Shown: positions 36,183 to 46,320 of the stretch, in pieces
Layout: each line of letters opens with the position of its first letter
Position numbering within the stretch: position 1 is the first letter of the stretch
Source: Streptomyces umbrinus
GTDB taxonomy: Bacteria; Actinomycetota; Actinomycetes; Streptomycetales; Streptomycetaceae
Direction of reading: 5' to 3'
Assembly: GCF_030817415.1 (NCBI RefSeq)
Contig: NZ_JAUSZI010000002.1
Location: 9,486,001-9,550,000 of the forward strand
Length of the DNA: 64,000 nucleotides
Made by a program: the position numbers and the translations under genes
The notes under the pieces: model-generated
Told to the model about the DNA's origin: nothing
The model's database searches: none
Seen by the model: only the letters and a program-made list of their open reading frames with translations

Positions 36183-38396
36183 CTACTCCGACGGGGCCGA
36201 CGGGCCTCCCGGAGTCGATGCCGGTGCCGGTGTTGGCGCGGGAGACCCGGATCCGGTCCCGGTGGCCGTCGGCGGACCCGCCGTGCCCCCGTCCTCGTGG
36301 GCCAGCCGGTGCGGCCACCACACCTTCGCGCCGACGTCCAGGAACAGGGACGGCACGAGGACCGAGCGCACGATGAACGTGTCGAGCAGTACGCCGAGGG
36401 CGACCGCGAAGCCGATCTCGGCGAAGGCGACCATGGGGAGCGTGCCGAGGGCGGCGAAGGTTCCGGCGAGGACCAGGCCCGCCGAGGTGATGACCGCGCC
36501 GGTGGTGGCCAGGCCCGTCACCACGCCCTTGCGGGTGCCCTGGCGGCCGGCCTCCTCGCGGATGCGGGTGGTCAGGAAGATGTTGTAGTCGATGCCCAGG
36601 GCGACCAGGAACACGAAGACGAACAGCGGGAAGTCCGTGGCCTCGCCCGCGTAGTCGAAGATGTGGCGGAACGCGAGCGCACTGATCCCCAGCGCGGCGG
36701 CGAAGGACAGCACCACCGTGCCGATCAGCAGCAGCGGGGCGATCAGGGCGCGGAGCACGCCGCACAGGATCAGCAGGACCACGATGAGCACCAACGGGAT
36801 GATCAGGATGTTGTCGTGGGTCGTCGCCTCGTCCATGTCGAATAGTGAGGCCGTGCCGCCGCCCACCTGCGCGTCGGCGTCGGGTACGTCGTGCACGGCG
36901 TCCCGCACCCGCTCCACCGTCTGTTTCGCGGCCTCGCTGTCCGCGGGGGCGGTCATGGTGGCCTCGAAGAGGACCTTGCCCTCGAACTCGGGTTTCGTGC
37001 CCGCTGGCAGGCCGAGTGATTCCGGTACGACACCGCGGGTGGCCGCGACCGCCTGGCCGACGTCCTCGGCCTGGGCGCGGTTGCTGACGATGACGAGCGG
37101 ATCGCCGCTGCCCGCGGGGAAGTAGCGCGCGGACACCTCCTGGCCGACGATCGAGTCGGGTTTGCCGGTGAAGGCGTCGGCGTTGCTGATGCCCTCCGCG
37201 CGGAGCTGGATGAGGCCCAGCGAGAGCAGCGCGAGCGCCGCCGCCGTGACAGCCCAGATCATGCGCGGGCGGATGGAGATACGGCGGCCCATGCGTGCCC
37301 AGACACCGCTCTCGGTCGGGTCGGCGGAACCGAAGTGCGGGATCACCGGCCAGAAGATCCAGCGGCCGAAGATCACCAGCAGGGCCGGGAAGAGGGTCAT
37401 CATCGCGGCCAGTGCCACGGCGACACCGATGGCGGCGACCGGGCCGAGGCCGCGCGTCGAGTTCATCTCGGCGGCGAGCAGCACCAGCATGCTCAGTACG
37501 ACGGTCGCGCCGGACGCGAGCACCGCAGGGCCCGCCCGGTGCAGGGCGAGCGCCATCGCCTCGTGGCGGTCCTCGTGGCGGCGCAGTTCCTCCCGGTAGC
37601 GGGCCACCAGGAGCAGGGCATAGTCGGTCCCCGCGCCGAAGACGAGGACGGTGAGAATGCCCGCGCTCTGGCCGTTGACGGTCAGGCTCGCGTGCTCGGC
37701 GAGGAAGTAGATCACCGCCTGCGCGGTGAACAGTGCGGCGACCACGCCGAGCAGCGGCACCAGCAGCAGGGTCGGACTGCGATAGGTCACCAGCAGCATC
37801 ACGATGACGACGGCCATCGCCGAGAACAGCAGTGTGGAGTCGATGCCCTCGAAGGCCTCGGAGAAGTCCGCGGACGTACCGCCCGGGCCCGTCACATGCA
37901 CGGCGAGCCCGTCGCCGCCCTTGCCGGTCACGTCACGGATCGAGTCGACGGCGGGCGAGATCTCCTCCCAGCCCTTCTCGTCCATCCTGATGGGGACGTA
38001 GATCTGGGCCGCACGCGGGTCGGTCTGCCGGTCGAAGACCGGGCCACGGGTCTCCGCTCCGAGGATGCCGTGCGCCCGCAGTTCCTTGATCTGGCGTGCG
38101 TCCTCGTTGATCTGCGCCCGTTCCTCGGCCGTCAGGCCGCTCTCACGGGCGTACACGACCACCGCTGGGATCTGTTCCGGCCTGAAGTCCTCGGAGATCT
38201 CCAGGACTTGGGTGGACTCGGCGGATCCGGGCAGCCAGGACGCGGCGTCGTTGTCCTGCGCGTCGGTGAGTTTCGAGGCGAAGGGCGCGGTGAGGAACAG
38301 CAGCACCAGCCACAGTCCCACCACGATCCATTTGCTGCGTCGGCCGCACACCAGCCAGCCGATGCCGCGTCCCTGCTTCCCCTGTGCGTCCGTCAT
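36183..38396 (-). CDS. MMPL/RND-family membrane transporter
   Basis: This 737-residue polytopic protein reads from ATG 38396 (complement). It has two repeats, each with a helix, a large external loop and about five further helices. The conserved RND segments are GAGTDYALLLVARYREEL and the paralogous GIDYNIFLTTRIREE. The substrate is unknown; relatives export lipids, drugs or siderophores. The C-terminus is a Pro/Thr/Gly-rich cytoplasmic tail. It is convergent with rsmB and divergent from rpe; a palindromic element lies in the shared upstream region. Confidence 0.93.
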   Translation of the reverse strand: MTDAQGKQGRGIGWLVCGRRSKWIVVGLWLVLLFLTAPFASKLTDAQDNDAASWLPGSAESTQVLEISEDFRPEQIPAVVVYARESGLTAEERAQINEDARQIKELRAHGILGAETRGPVFDRQTDPRAAQIYVPIRMDEKGWEEISPAVDSIRDVTGKGGDGLAVHVTGPGGTSADFSEAFEGIDSTLLFSAMAVVIVMLLVTYRSPTLLLVPLLGVVAALFTAQAVIYFLAEHASLTVNGQSAGILTVLVFGAGTDYALLLVARYREELRRHEDRHEAMALALHRAGPAVLASGATVVLSMLVLLAAEMNSTRGLGPVAAIGVAVALAAMMTLFPALLVIFGRWIFWPVIPHFGSADPTESGVWARMGRRISIRPRMIWAVTAAALALLSLGLIQLRAEGISNADAFTGKPDSIVGQEVSARYFPAGSGDPLVIVSNRAQAEDVGQAVAATRGVVPESLGLPAGTKPEFEGKVLFEATMTAPADSEAAKQTVERVRDAVHDVPDADAQVGGGTASLFDMDEATTHDNILIIPLVLIVVLLILCGVLRALIAPLLLIGTVVLSFAAALGISALAFRHIFDYAGEATDFPLFVFVFLVALGIDYNIFLTTRIREEAGRQGTRKGVVTGLATTGAVITSAGLVLAGTFAALGTLPMVAFAEIGFAVALGVLLDTFIVRSVLVPSLFLDVGAKVWWPHRLAHEDGGTAGPPTATGTGSGSPAPTPAPASTPGGPSAPSE

Positions 38397-38481
38397 GGCG
38401 ACCCCCGTAGCCGCGTGTGGAGCTGGTGAGCCGACAAGGATGGCACGGGCCGCGAAGCCGGTGCAGTCCCTCGGCAGGATT

Positions 38482-38504
38482 GGTATATACCGACCGGTTC
38501 GGGT
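38482..38504. promoter_or_regulatory. Palindromic element between the MMPL gene and rpe
   Basis: GGTATATACC (38482-38491) is a perfect palindrome, followed directly by GACCGGTTCGGGT, which continues an ATACCGACCGGT-like half-site often bound by TetR-type regulators. TATATA could also serve as a -10 on either strand. No TetR gene is adjacent. The binding protein is unknown. Confidence 0.4.
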
Positions 38505-38569
38505 CGAGGACCTCGGGGACCTCGACGACCGGGGAGAACAACCGGCGCCGGACATGGCAGGCTTAACGC

Positions 38570-39256
38570 ATGGCCGCGCAGATCAACCCCAGCATCCTGT
38601 CCGCCGACTTCGCCCGCCTTGCCGAGGAGGCAAAGGCGGTGGAAGGGGCTGACTGGCTCCATGTCGACGTGATGGACAACCATTTCGTCCCGAACCTCAC
38701 GCTAGGTGTGCCGGTCGTAGAGTCTCTGGCGCGTGCTACGGACACGCCGCTGGACTGCCATCTGATGATCGAGGACGCCGATCGGTGGGCACCGCAGTAC
38801 GTAGAAGCGGGTGCCGGTTCCGTCACCTTCCACGTCGAGGCGGCCGCCGCACCCGTGCGGCTCGCCCGTGAGATCCGGGCCAAGGGCGCCCGGGCCTCCA
38901 TGGCCCTGCGGCCCGCGACCCCCATCGAGCCGTACGAGGATCTGCTCCCCGAGCTCGACATGTTGCTGATCATGACCGTCGAGCCGGGCTTCGGAGGCCA
39001 GGCTTTTCTCGACATCATGCTGCCGAAGATCCGCCGCACCCGCGAGTTGATCAACAAGCACGGCCTGGAGCTGTGGCTGCAGGTCGACGGCGGGGTCTCG
39101 GCCTCCACCATCGAGCGCTGCGCCGAGGCGGGCGCCGACGTCTTCGTCGCCGGTTCGGCGGTGTACGGGGCGGCCGACCCCGCCCAGGCGGTACGTGCAT
39201 TGCGCACGCAGGCGGAGGAGGCGACGGCCCAGGCAGCATGGGCATGCGACCACTGA
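38570..39256 (+). CDS. rpe: Ribulose-phosphate 3-epimerase
   Basis: This 228-residue TIM-barrel enzyme interconverts ribulose- and xylulose-5-phosphate in the pentose phosphate pathway. Motifs are [13 protein letters not shown], the metal/catalytic [40 protein letters not shown] and LQVDGGVSA with the catalytic Asp. The usual MDG of the VDVMDG motif is MDN. The start is ATG 38570. The unusual C-terminal tail is Ala/Gln-rich ([13 protein letters not shown]). Confidence 0.96.
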   Translation: MAAQINPSILSADFARLAEEAKAVEGADWLHVDVMDNHFVPNLTLGVPVVESLARATDTPLDCHLMIEDADRWAPQYVEAGAGSVTFHVEAAAAPVRLAREIRAKGARASMALRPATPIEPYEDLLPELDMLLIMTVEPGFGGQAFLDIMLPKIRRTRELINKHGLELWLQVDGGVSASTIERCAEAGADVFVAGSAVYGAADPAQAVRALRTQAEEATAQAAWACDH

Positions 39257-39358
39257 GCCAAGGGAACGTGAACGCCGCCCCTCAGGGCTGATCAAGTACG
39301 CCGGATCTGCAAGGATGAACGGCGAATCCAGAGTGTGAACAGCAGTGAGGAGATCGCC

Positions 39359-40378
39359 GTGTCGGGTATGTCGGCGGGCCGGTCGGCCATGCGGATGGGA
39401 CCCGCTGAGCTGGTGCAGGCGGCGGCCATGGCCCGCCGTTTCTACCTAGAGGGCAAGTCCAAGATCCAGATCGCCGAGGAGTTCGGCGTCAGCCGCTTCA
39501 AGGTGGCCCGGGTCCTGGAAACCGCCCTCGAACGGGATCTCGTGAGGATCGAGATCCGCGTCCCCGCCGAGCTGGACGCGGAGCGCTCGGACGCGCTGCG
39601 CGCCCGTTACGGCCTGCGGCATGCCGTCGTGGTGGAGTCCCCGGCCGAGGCCGAGGAGTCGCCCGACCCGGAGAACCTCGGTGAGGTCGCCGCCGACCTG
39701 CTCGGTGAACTCGTCGCCGAGGGCGATGTGCTCGGCCTCGCCTGGGGCCGCTCCACCATCCACATGGCGGCCGCGCTCGACCGGCTGCCGCCGTGCACGG
39801 TGGTGCAGTTGACGGGTGTCTACGACGCCGGGACGGCCGAGCGCGGCTCGGTCGAGGCGGTCCGCCGGGCCGCCCAGGTCTCCGGCGGGGACGCCCATCC
39901 CATCTACGCGCCGATGCTGCTCCCTGACGTGGCCACCGCGGCCGCGCTGCGCAGCCAGACGGGGATCGCCCGCGCCTTCGAGTACTTCGACAAGGTCACC
40001 GTCGCCTGCGTGTCGATCGGCTCCTGGGAGGCGGGCATCTCGACGGTGCACGACATGCTCACCGAGGAGGAGCGCGCCCACTACGCCACCCTCGGTGTGG
40101 CCGCCGAGATGTCCGCGCACCTCTTCGACTCCGAGGGCCGTCGCGTCGGCCGGGACCTGGGCGAGCGGTGCATCACCGTCGAGGCCGACCGGCTGCGGCG
40201 GATCCCCGAGGTCGTCGCGATCGCAGGCGGTCAGCGCAAGGCGGCTGCCATCGACGCGGTACTGCGCTCCGGCCTCGTCACCAGCCTGGTGACGGACACG
40301 GCGGCCGCGGACTACCTGATGACGGCGGGTTCGACCCCGCGCCCCGCCCTGAACCGGGCGGACCCGGACGGGCCCTGA
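39359..40378 (+). CDS. SorC/DeoR-family sugar-binding transcriptional regulator
   Basis: The protein has 339 residues from GTG 39359, chosen because GAGGAG lies 4 bp upstream; an in-frame GTG at 39335 is weaker. The N-terminal HTH reads YLEGKSKIQIAEEFGVSRFK (residues ~30-55). The rest is the SorC effector domain that binds sugar phosphates (GLAWGRSTIHMAAAL, VVQLTGVYDAG, then VVAIAGGQRKAAAIDAVLRSGLV). No sugar-uptake or catabolic operon lies next to it, so its targets may be distant or include rpe just upstream. Confidence 0.92.
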   Translation: MSGMSAGRSAMRMGPAELVQAAAMARRFYLEGKSKIQIAEEFGVSRFKVARVLETALERDLVRIEIRVPAELDAERSDALRARYGLRHAVVVESPAEAEESPDPENLGEVAADLLGELVAEGDVLGLAWGRSTIHMAAALDRLPPCTVVQLTGVYDAGTAERGSVEAVRRAAQVSGGDAHPIYAPMLLPDVATAAALRSQTGIARAFEYFDKVTVACVSIGSWEAGISTVHDMLTEEERAHYATLGVAAEMSAHLFDSEGRRVGRDLGERCITVEADRLRRIPEVVAIAGGQRKAAAIDAVLRSGLVTSLVTDTAAADYLMTAGSTPRPALNRADPDGP

Positions 40379-40445
40379 GCCCGCAACGCTCCGACGGCGG
40401 CTCGGCGACGCGCCGCGTGGGGACGGCTGTGGCAGCATCGACGAC

Positions 40446-40889
40446 ATGCTGCTCCGGTCCGTCCCCCGCCTGTTTCCGGGGCTGTTCCTCTGTCTCGTCG
40501 GGTGTCTCGTCGCGGTGCTGCTGACCGGCTGTTCGTCGTCGGACACCACGACAGGGACAGGCGTCGGCACCGGGTCGGCCACGAGCGCCTCGGCCCCCTC
40601 CTGGGCCGCGGGGAAGGGGGCGGTCGAGGAGGCGCGGCTTCCCGCCGAGGCCCGTCGGACACTCGCCCTCATCGACGAAGGCGGCCCCTTCCCGTACGCC
40701 AAGGACGGCTCCGTGTTCGGGAACTTCGAGCGGGAGCTGCCGCGGCACGAGCGCGGCTACTACCGGGAGTACACGGTGCGGACGCCCGGCGAGCGGAACC
40801 GCGGAGCCCGGCGCATTGTCATGGGGCAGGGCGGCGAGGTCTACTACACCGATGATCACTACAACTCCTTCAGGGCGGTGCTGAGATGA
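40446..40889 (+). CDS. Secreted lipoprotein guanyl-specific ribonuclease (RNase Sa/barnase type)
   Basis: The protein is 147 residues. The N-terminal hydrophobic segment ends in a lipobox LLTGC (Cys29), predicting a membrane-anchored exported lipoprotein with a Ser/Thr linker. The C-terminal ~90 residues match RNase Sa from Streptomyces: DGSVFGNFERELP, YYREYTVRTPGERNRGARRI, YYTDDHYNSF. By eye the catalytic set is kept: Glu108 (Sa Glu54), Arg119 and Arg123 (Arg65, Arg69) and His138 (His85). It should cut RNA after G. The stop overlaps the start of the barstar-like gene (ATGA), as expected for a toxin and its inhibitor. Confidence 0.9.
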   Translation: MLLRSVPRLFPGLFLCLVGCLVAVLLTGCSSSDTTTGTGVGTGSATSASAPSWAAGKGAVEEARLPAEARRTLALIDEGGPFPYAKDGSVFGNFERELPRHERGYYREYTVRTPGERNRGARRIVMGQGGEVYYTDDHYNSFRAVLR

Positions 40890-41218
40890 CGTACGACGTG
40901 GCGGGCCGCCACGTGGTCGCGCTGGACCTCGACGGCGTCGCGGACAAGGCGGGCCTCATGGAGCGCTGCGTAAGCGCCCTGGAGCTGCCGGACTGGTTCG
41001 GGCGCAACTGGGACGCGCTGGCCGACAGCCTCGGCGATTCTTCCGTCTGGCCCGCGCCCGCCACGGAGAAGGGGCTGCTCGTCGTCGTCACCGGCTGGCA
41101 GCCGTACGCGAAGGCGCGGCCCGACGAGTGGGAGACCGCGAGGGACGTGTTCGCCCAGGCGGCGGACGGCACCCCGGCGCTCACCGTGGCGCTGGTCCTT
41201 GGAGGATCCCACCAGTAG
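40886..41218 (+). CDS. Barstar-family ribonuclease inhibitor
   Basis: This 110-residue cytoplasmic protein should bind and block the barnase-like RNase encoded just upstream. The barstar pattern is visible: DLDGVADKAGLMERCVSALE, then the helix with LPDWFGRNWDALADSLGD, whose Asp/Trp-rich face inserts into the RNase active site, and a final VALVLGG strand. ATG 40886 overlaps the RNase stop by 4 bp, so the inhibitor is made in step with the toxin. No other RNase gene is nearby. Confidence 0.92.
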   Translation: MTYDVAGRHVVALDLDGVADKAGLMERCVSALELPDWFGRNWDALADSLGDSSVWPAPATEKGLLVVVTGWQPYAKARPDEWETARDVFAQAADGTPALTVALVLGGSHQ

Positions 41219-41226
41219 CCCCCTGA

Positions 41227-42789
<1,563 letters not shown>

Positions 42790-42877
42790 CGCAACTCCCT
42801 TCCGTACGGCCCTCGTTGTCCCGCACGCCGGGAGAACGGGGGCCGTGCCGTGTCCCGATGTCGCTAGGGTCGGGCGG

Positions 42878-43402
42878 ATGAGGATCGACATCTGCAGGGC
42901 CGAGGACATCGCGGTTCTGGAGCGGTTCATGCCCTCGCACAGCGTGGACGGGAGTCACGGGGCACGGTTCGCGCGGCAGGAGGCCGGTGACAGCAGCTAT
43001 CTGATCCCCTGGCTCGACGGCCTGCCCGTCGGTCACGCGGAGGTCCGCTGGACCGGTTGCGAGGCTCCCGAGGTGCGGGCGGCCCGGCCGGGCTGTCCCG
43101 AGCTCAACGGGCTCTTCGTCTGGCCCGCGTCGCTCCGCTCGCGGGGCATCGGAACGGCGCTGGTGCGTGCCGCCGAGGAACGGGCGGTCGCCCGCGGAAC
43201 CGGGCTCATGGGGCTCGGCGTGGGCGACGACAACCCACAGGCCGCGCGGCTCTACGCACGGCTCGGCTACCGGCCCGCCGTGTCGTACGTCGACCGCTGG
43301 GCGTATCTCGACGTGGACGGGGAGCGTCGCGAGTGTGCCGACCCGTGTGTCTTCCTGGTCAAGGATCTGTCGTCAAGCTCCCTTGACGTCAAGCCTGCCT
43401 GA
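42878..43402 (+). CDS. GNAT-family N-acetyltransferase
   Basis: This 174-residue protein reads from ATG 42878. The acetyl-CoA-binding core is GLFVWPASLRSRGIGTALVR (motif A, R-x-x-G-I-G-x-A) followed by GLGVGDDNPQAARLYARLGY (motif B), which is typical of GNAT enzymes acting on small molecules or protein N-termini. The substrate cannot be told from sequence. It follows guaB1 after 88 bp and precedes a small HTH gene by 15 bp, so the two may be co-transcribed. Confidence 0.9.
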   Translation: MRIDICRAEDIAVLERFMPSHSVDGSHGARFARQEAGDSSYLIPWLDGLPVGHAEVRWTGCEAPEVRAARPGCPELNGLFVWPASLRSRGIGTALVRAAEERAVARGTGLMGLGVGDDNPQAARLYARLGYRPAVSYVDRWAYLDVDGERRECADPCVFLVKDLSSSSLDVKPA

Positions 43403-43417
43403 CGGGATGCTGGGGCC

Positions 43418-43813
43418 ATGACGACACCGCAGAGCATCGAGCTCCAGTACACGCTGCTGACCGCCGTGGCCCGTCTCGACGCGCTGCGCATACGGGAGTC
43501 GCTGGCCGGGGCGGGGAGCGACGAGGAGGCCCTCGACCGGGGCGAGCTGCTCGAACTGCTCGCGCTGAGCGAGGTGGTGGCCCGCAAGGCCGCGTACGGG
43601 CGGCAGTTGAGCGTGCGCGCGGCGCGTCGGGCCGGGGCGTCCTGGTCGCAGATCGGGGCGGCCCTGGGTACCAGCAAGCAGGCCGCCTGGGAGGCCCACA
43701 ACCGGTGGATCGACGAGCAGGCGGCGGTTCACGGGCGGCCGGGGCAGTTGGGTTTCGACGAGGACGACGTGGCCGAGGCGCGGGCCCTCGCGGGGGATCC
43801 GGACGGGGTCTGA
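43418..43813 (+). CDS. Small HTH DNA-binding protein, related to the gene at 32515
   Basis: This 131-residue protein reads from ATG 43418. The N-terminal half is helical (LQYTLLTAVARLDALRIRES; ELLELLALSEVVARKAAYGR). A helix-turn-helix GASWSQIGAALGTSKQAAWE lies at ~75-95, nearly the same as the HTH of the protein at 32515-33063. The tail is acidic. Function is unknown; a DNA-binding role is inferred. Confidence 0.78.
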   Translation: MTTPQSIELQYTLLTAVARLDALRIRESLAGAGSDEEALDRGELLELLALSEVVARKAAYGRQLSVRAARRAGASWSQIGAALGTSKQAAWEAHNRWIDEQAAVHGRPGQLGFDEDDVAEARALAGDPDGV

Positions 43814-43864
43814 CGAGTCCTGATCGGGCGGGCCCCGGGGCCTGTCCTGCGATGGGGGGGCGGG

Positions 43865-44085
43865 CGGAGGGGCGTCCTGAGTGGGTGGCTTTCGGGGCTG
43901 CCCTGCCGTCGGGCGAGAGCGGTTTGCTGGGCCTGCGCGGCGGTCGAGCGAAGGGTTCCGGCGGCGGGCCGAGGGACGTTCTGCGTGGGTGGCTCGGGCC
44001 TGCCCTGCTTCCGGCGGAGGGCAGGCGCGAAGGGCCTCCCGAGCCTGTGCGGCGGCCCGGGCCAAGGGCTTCGGCGGTGGCCTGA
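43865..44085 (+). repeat. Degenerate direct duplication, about 110 bp per unit
   Basis: Unit 1 (about 43865-43970) and unit 2 (about 43971-44085) share the same order of blocks: CGTCCTGAGTGGGTGGCT against CGTTCTGCGTGGGTGGCT, then GGGCTGCCCTGC against GGGCCTGCCCTGC, then GCGCGGCGGTC against GTGCGGCGGCC, then GCGAAGGGTTCCGGCGG against GCCAAGGGCTTCGGCGG. Spacers have small length differences. Confidence 0.65.
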
Positions 44086-44170
44086 CGGCGGGCCGCGCCC
44101 GACCCGACGGGGGGCCCGCGCAACGGTCGAAAGGCCCCGCGCAACGAACACGCGCCTGTCCGCGATCAAC

Positions 44171-44201
44171 GCAACGATCTTGCGGAGGCGCGCAAGGTTG
44201 C
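44171..44201. promoter_or_regulatory. Candidate Lrp-type operator upstream of the permease
   Basis: GCAACGATCTTGCG (44171-44184) is followed by CGCGCAAGGTTGC (44189-44201). Each contains GCAA...TTGC, and together they form a larger inverted repeat. An Lrp/AsnC regulator is encoded just after the permease, so this is a reasonable binding site, though unproven. Confidence 0.4.
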
Positions 44202-44343
44202 TGCATTACGGCTGGAAAGGCTGTCCTCGTAGAGTCATGCGCTGAACGTAGTGTGGCGGGGACCCCGTGCACGGTGGTCCCCTTCCTTCGGACTGCCGTG
44301 GGGCCGCGCCGCCCTGACCGGCAGCGATGAAGGAGCCAGCCGC

Positions 44344-45810
44344 GTGCTCGACCACGGCGCACCCCCGCAGTCCCGCAGTCACCCCACCCCCGAGCCCCCG
44401 GGAGCCGGCGCGCGTCTGATGCGCCGCAAGCCCGTGGAGAGCCTGGTCGCGGAGGGTGGCCAGGGCGAGGGCGGCAGCCTGCGGCGCTCCCTCGGCCTCT
44501 GGCAGCTGACGATGATCAGCATCGGCGCCACGCTCGGCACCGGCATCTTCGTGGTGCTCGGCGAGGCCGTCCCCAAGGCGGGCCCGGCCGTCACCGTCTC
44601 CTTCGTGATCGCCGGCCTTACGGCCCTCTTCTCCGCCCTCTCGTACGCCGAGCTGGCGGGCACCATCCCGGTCGCCGGATCCTCGTACTCGTATGCGTAC
44701 GCAACCATGGGCGAGCTCATCGCCTGGATCTGCGGCTGGTGTCTGGTCCTGGAGTACGGAGTCTCCGTCGCGGCCGTCGCCGTCGGCTGGGGCGAGTATC
44801 TGAACGAGCTGCTCGACGGCACGATCGGCGTCACCATCCCGGACGCGCTCTCGGCGCCACCCGGTGACGGCGGCGTCTTCAACCTGCCCGCGCTCATCGT
44901 CGTACTGCTCGCCATGGCGTTCCTGCTCGGCGGCGCCCGCGAGTCCGCGCGCGCCAACACCGTCATGGTCGTCGTGAAGATCGCCGCGCTGCTGCTGTTC
45001 TGCGCGATCGGCATCCAGGGCTTCCGCTCCGGCAACTACGAGAACTTCATGCCGCTCGGCATGGCGGGCGTCAGCGCCGCCGGAGCGACCCTCTTCTTCT
45101 CGTACATCGGGTTCGACGCAGCCTCCACTGCGGGCGAGGAAGCCAAGAACGCCCAGCGTGACCTGCCGCGCGCGATCATGCTCTCCCTGATCATCGTGAC
45201 CGCGCTGTACGTGCTCGTCGCGGCCGTCGCCGTCGGCGCCAAGCCCTGGCAGGGCTTCACCGACTCGGAGGCCGCGCTCGCCGGGATCATGAAGGACGTC
45301 ACCGGAGACGCCTTCTGGGGCACGCTGCTCGCGGCCGGCGCGGTCATCGCCATCGCCAGTGTCGTACTGACCGTGCTCTACGGGCAGACCCGCATCCTCT
45401 TCGCCATGTCCCGCGACGGGCTCGTGCCCAAGGTCTTCTCGCGCGTCCACCAGAAGACCGGTACGCCCCGCGTCAACACGGTCATCGTGTCCCTGTTCTG
45501 CGGTGTCCTCGCCGCCGCGATTCCGCTCGGGCAGCTCGCCGACGCGACCAGCATCGGCACGCTGTTCGCTTTCGCGCTGGTCAATGTGGCCGTCGTGGTG
45601 CTGCGGCGTACGCGTCCCGAGATGCCCCGTACGTTCCGGGTGCCGCTGTCGCCGGTGATGCCCGCGCTGGGCTTCGCCTTCTGTGTGTGGATGATGGGCA
45701 GCCTCGACACCGTGACCTGGGTCGTCTTCGGGGTCTGGATGGCCGTCGGGCTCGTGTTCTACTTCAGTTACGGCTATCGCCGCTCCCGTCTCGCCACTCC
45801 AGAGAAGTGA
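44344..45810 (+). CDS. APC-superfamily amino acid permease (cationic amino acid transporter-like)
   Basis: The protein has 488 residues from GTG 44344, with AAGGAG ten bases upstream; the longer frame from 44251 has no site. About 12 membrane helices follow a ~45-residue polar N-terminus. The APC signature IGATLGTGIFVVLG is in helix 1, with FFSYIGFDAASTAGEEAKNAQRDLPRAI in helix 6 and the loop after it, as in CAT-type carriers. Arg, Lys or ornithine are possible substrates, but this is not certain. An Lrp regulator starts 10 bp after it. Confidence 0.93.
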   Translation: MLDHGAPPQSRSHPTPEPPGAGARLMRRKPVESLVAEGGQGEGGSLRRSLGLWQLTMISIGATLGTGIFVVLGEAVPKAGPAVTVSFVIAGLTALFSALSYAELAGTIPVAGSSYSYAYATMGELIAWICGWCLVLEYGVSVAAVAVGWGEYLNELLDGTIGVTIPDALSAPPGDGGVFNLPALIVVLLAMAFLLGGARESARANTVMVVVKIAALLLFCAIGIQGFRSGNYENFMPLGMAGVSAAGATLFFSYIGFDAASTAGEEAKNAQRDLPRAIMLSLIIVTALYVLVAAVAVGAKPWQGFTDSEAALAGIMKDVTGDAFWGTLLAAGAVIAIASVVLTVLYGQTRILFAMSRDGLVPKVFSRVHQKTGTPRVNTVIVSLFCGVLAAAIPLGQLADATSIGTLFAFALVNVAVVVLRRTRPEMPRTFRVPLSPVMPALGFAFCVWMMGSLDTVTWVVFGVWMAVGLVFYFSYGYRRSRLATPEK

Positions 45811-45820
45811 TCCACCCGCA

Positions 45821-46273
45821 GTGCTGAACGATCTCGACGAACGCATCGTGCACGCCCTCGCCGAGGACGCCCGCCGCTCCTATGCCGACATCGGGCAGGA
45901 GGTGGGGCTGTCCGCGCCCGCGGTGAAACGGCGGGTGGACCGGTTGCGGGCGACCGGGGCGATCACCGGGTTCACCGTTCGGGTCGACCCCGCCGCGCTC
46001 GGGTGGGAGACCGAGGGGTTCGTCGAGATCTACTGCCGGCGGAACACCTCGCCGGAGACGATTCAGCGGGGGCTTGAGCGGTATCAGGAGGTTGTGGCCG
46101 CGTCCACCGTCACGGGGGAGGCGGATGCGATGGTGCAGGTTTTCGCTTCTGACATGCGGCATTTCGAGCGGGTGCTTGAGCGGATCGCGGGCGAGCCGTT
46201 TGTGGAGCGGACCAAGTCCGTGTTGGTGCTTTCGCCTTTGTTGCGGAGGTTTTCTTCGGGGTCGCCCACGTAA
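45821..46273 (+). CDS. Lrp/AsnC-family transcriptional regulator
   Basis: The protein has 150 residues from GTG 45821. The N-terminal winged HTH is LDERIVHALAEDARRSYADI followed by GLSAPAVKRRVDRLRATGAI. The C-terminal RAM domain, which binds amino acids and oligomerises, includes VVAASTVTGEADAMVQVFAS. Its place 10 bp after an amino-acid permease suggests it senses the transported amino acid and controls that gene. The operator-like repeat at 44171 is the obvious candidate target. Confidence 0.93.
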   Translation: MLNDLDERIVHALAEDARRSYADIGQEVGLSAPAVKRRVDRLRATGAITGFTVRVDPAALGWETEGFVEIYCRRNTSPETIQRGLERYQEVVAASTVTGEADAMVQVFASDMRHFERVLERIAGEPFVERTKSVLVLSPLLRRFSSGSPT

Positions 46274-46320
46274 GTGGTTGTGCGGGGTGGTGTTGCGGCT
46301 GCGGGTTCGTTGTGGCTGGT

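Larger units (their letters stand above)
43814..44343. other. 530-bp non-coding region with a degenerate duplication and an operator-like repeat
   Basis: No gene is convincing here: the open frames are very Arg/Ala/Gly-rich and lack a good start. It holds a degenerate direct duplication (43865-44085) and, nearer the permease, an inverted repeat at 44171-44201. The AAGGAG of the permease is at 44329-44334. The duplicated part could be a decayed gene or repeat-derived sequence. Confidence 0.6.

Noticed and set aside
43881..44330. 149-codon ORF between the HTH gene and the permease
   Set aside because: Arg/Ala/Gly-rich composition, covers a degenerate duplication and an operator-like repeat, and overlaps the permease promoter; no convincing ribosome-binding site.
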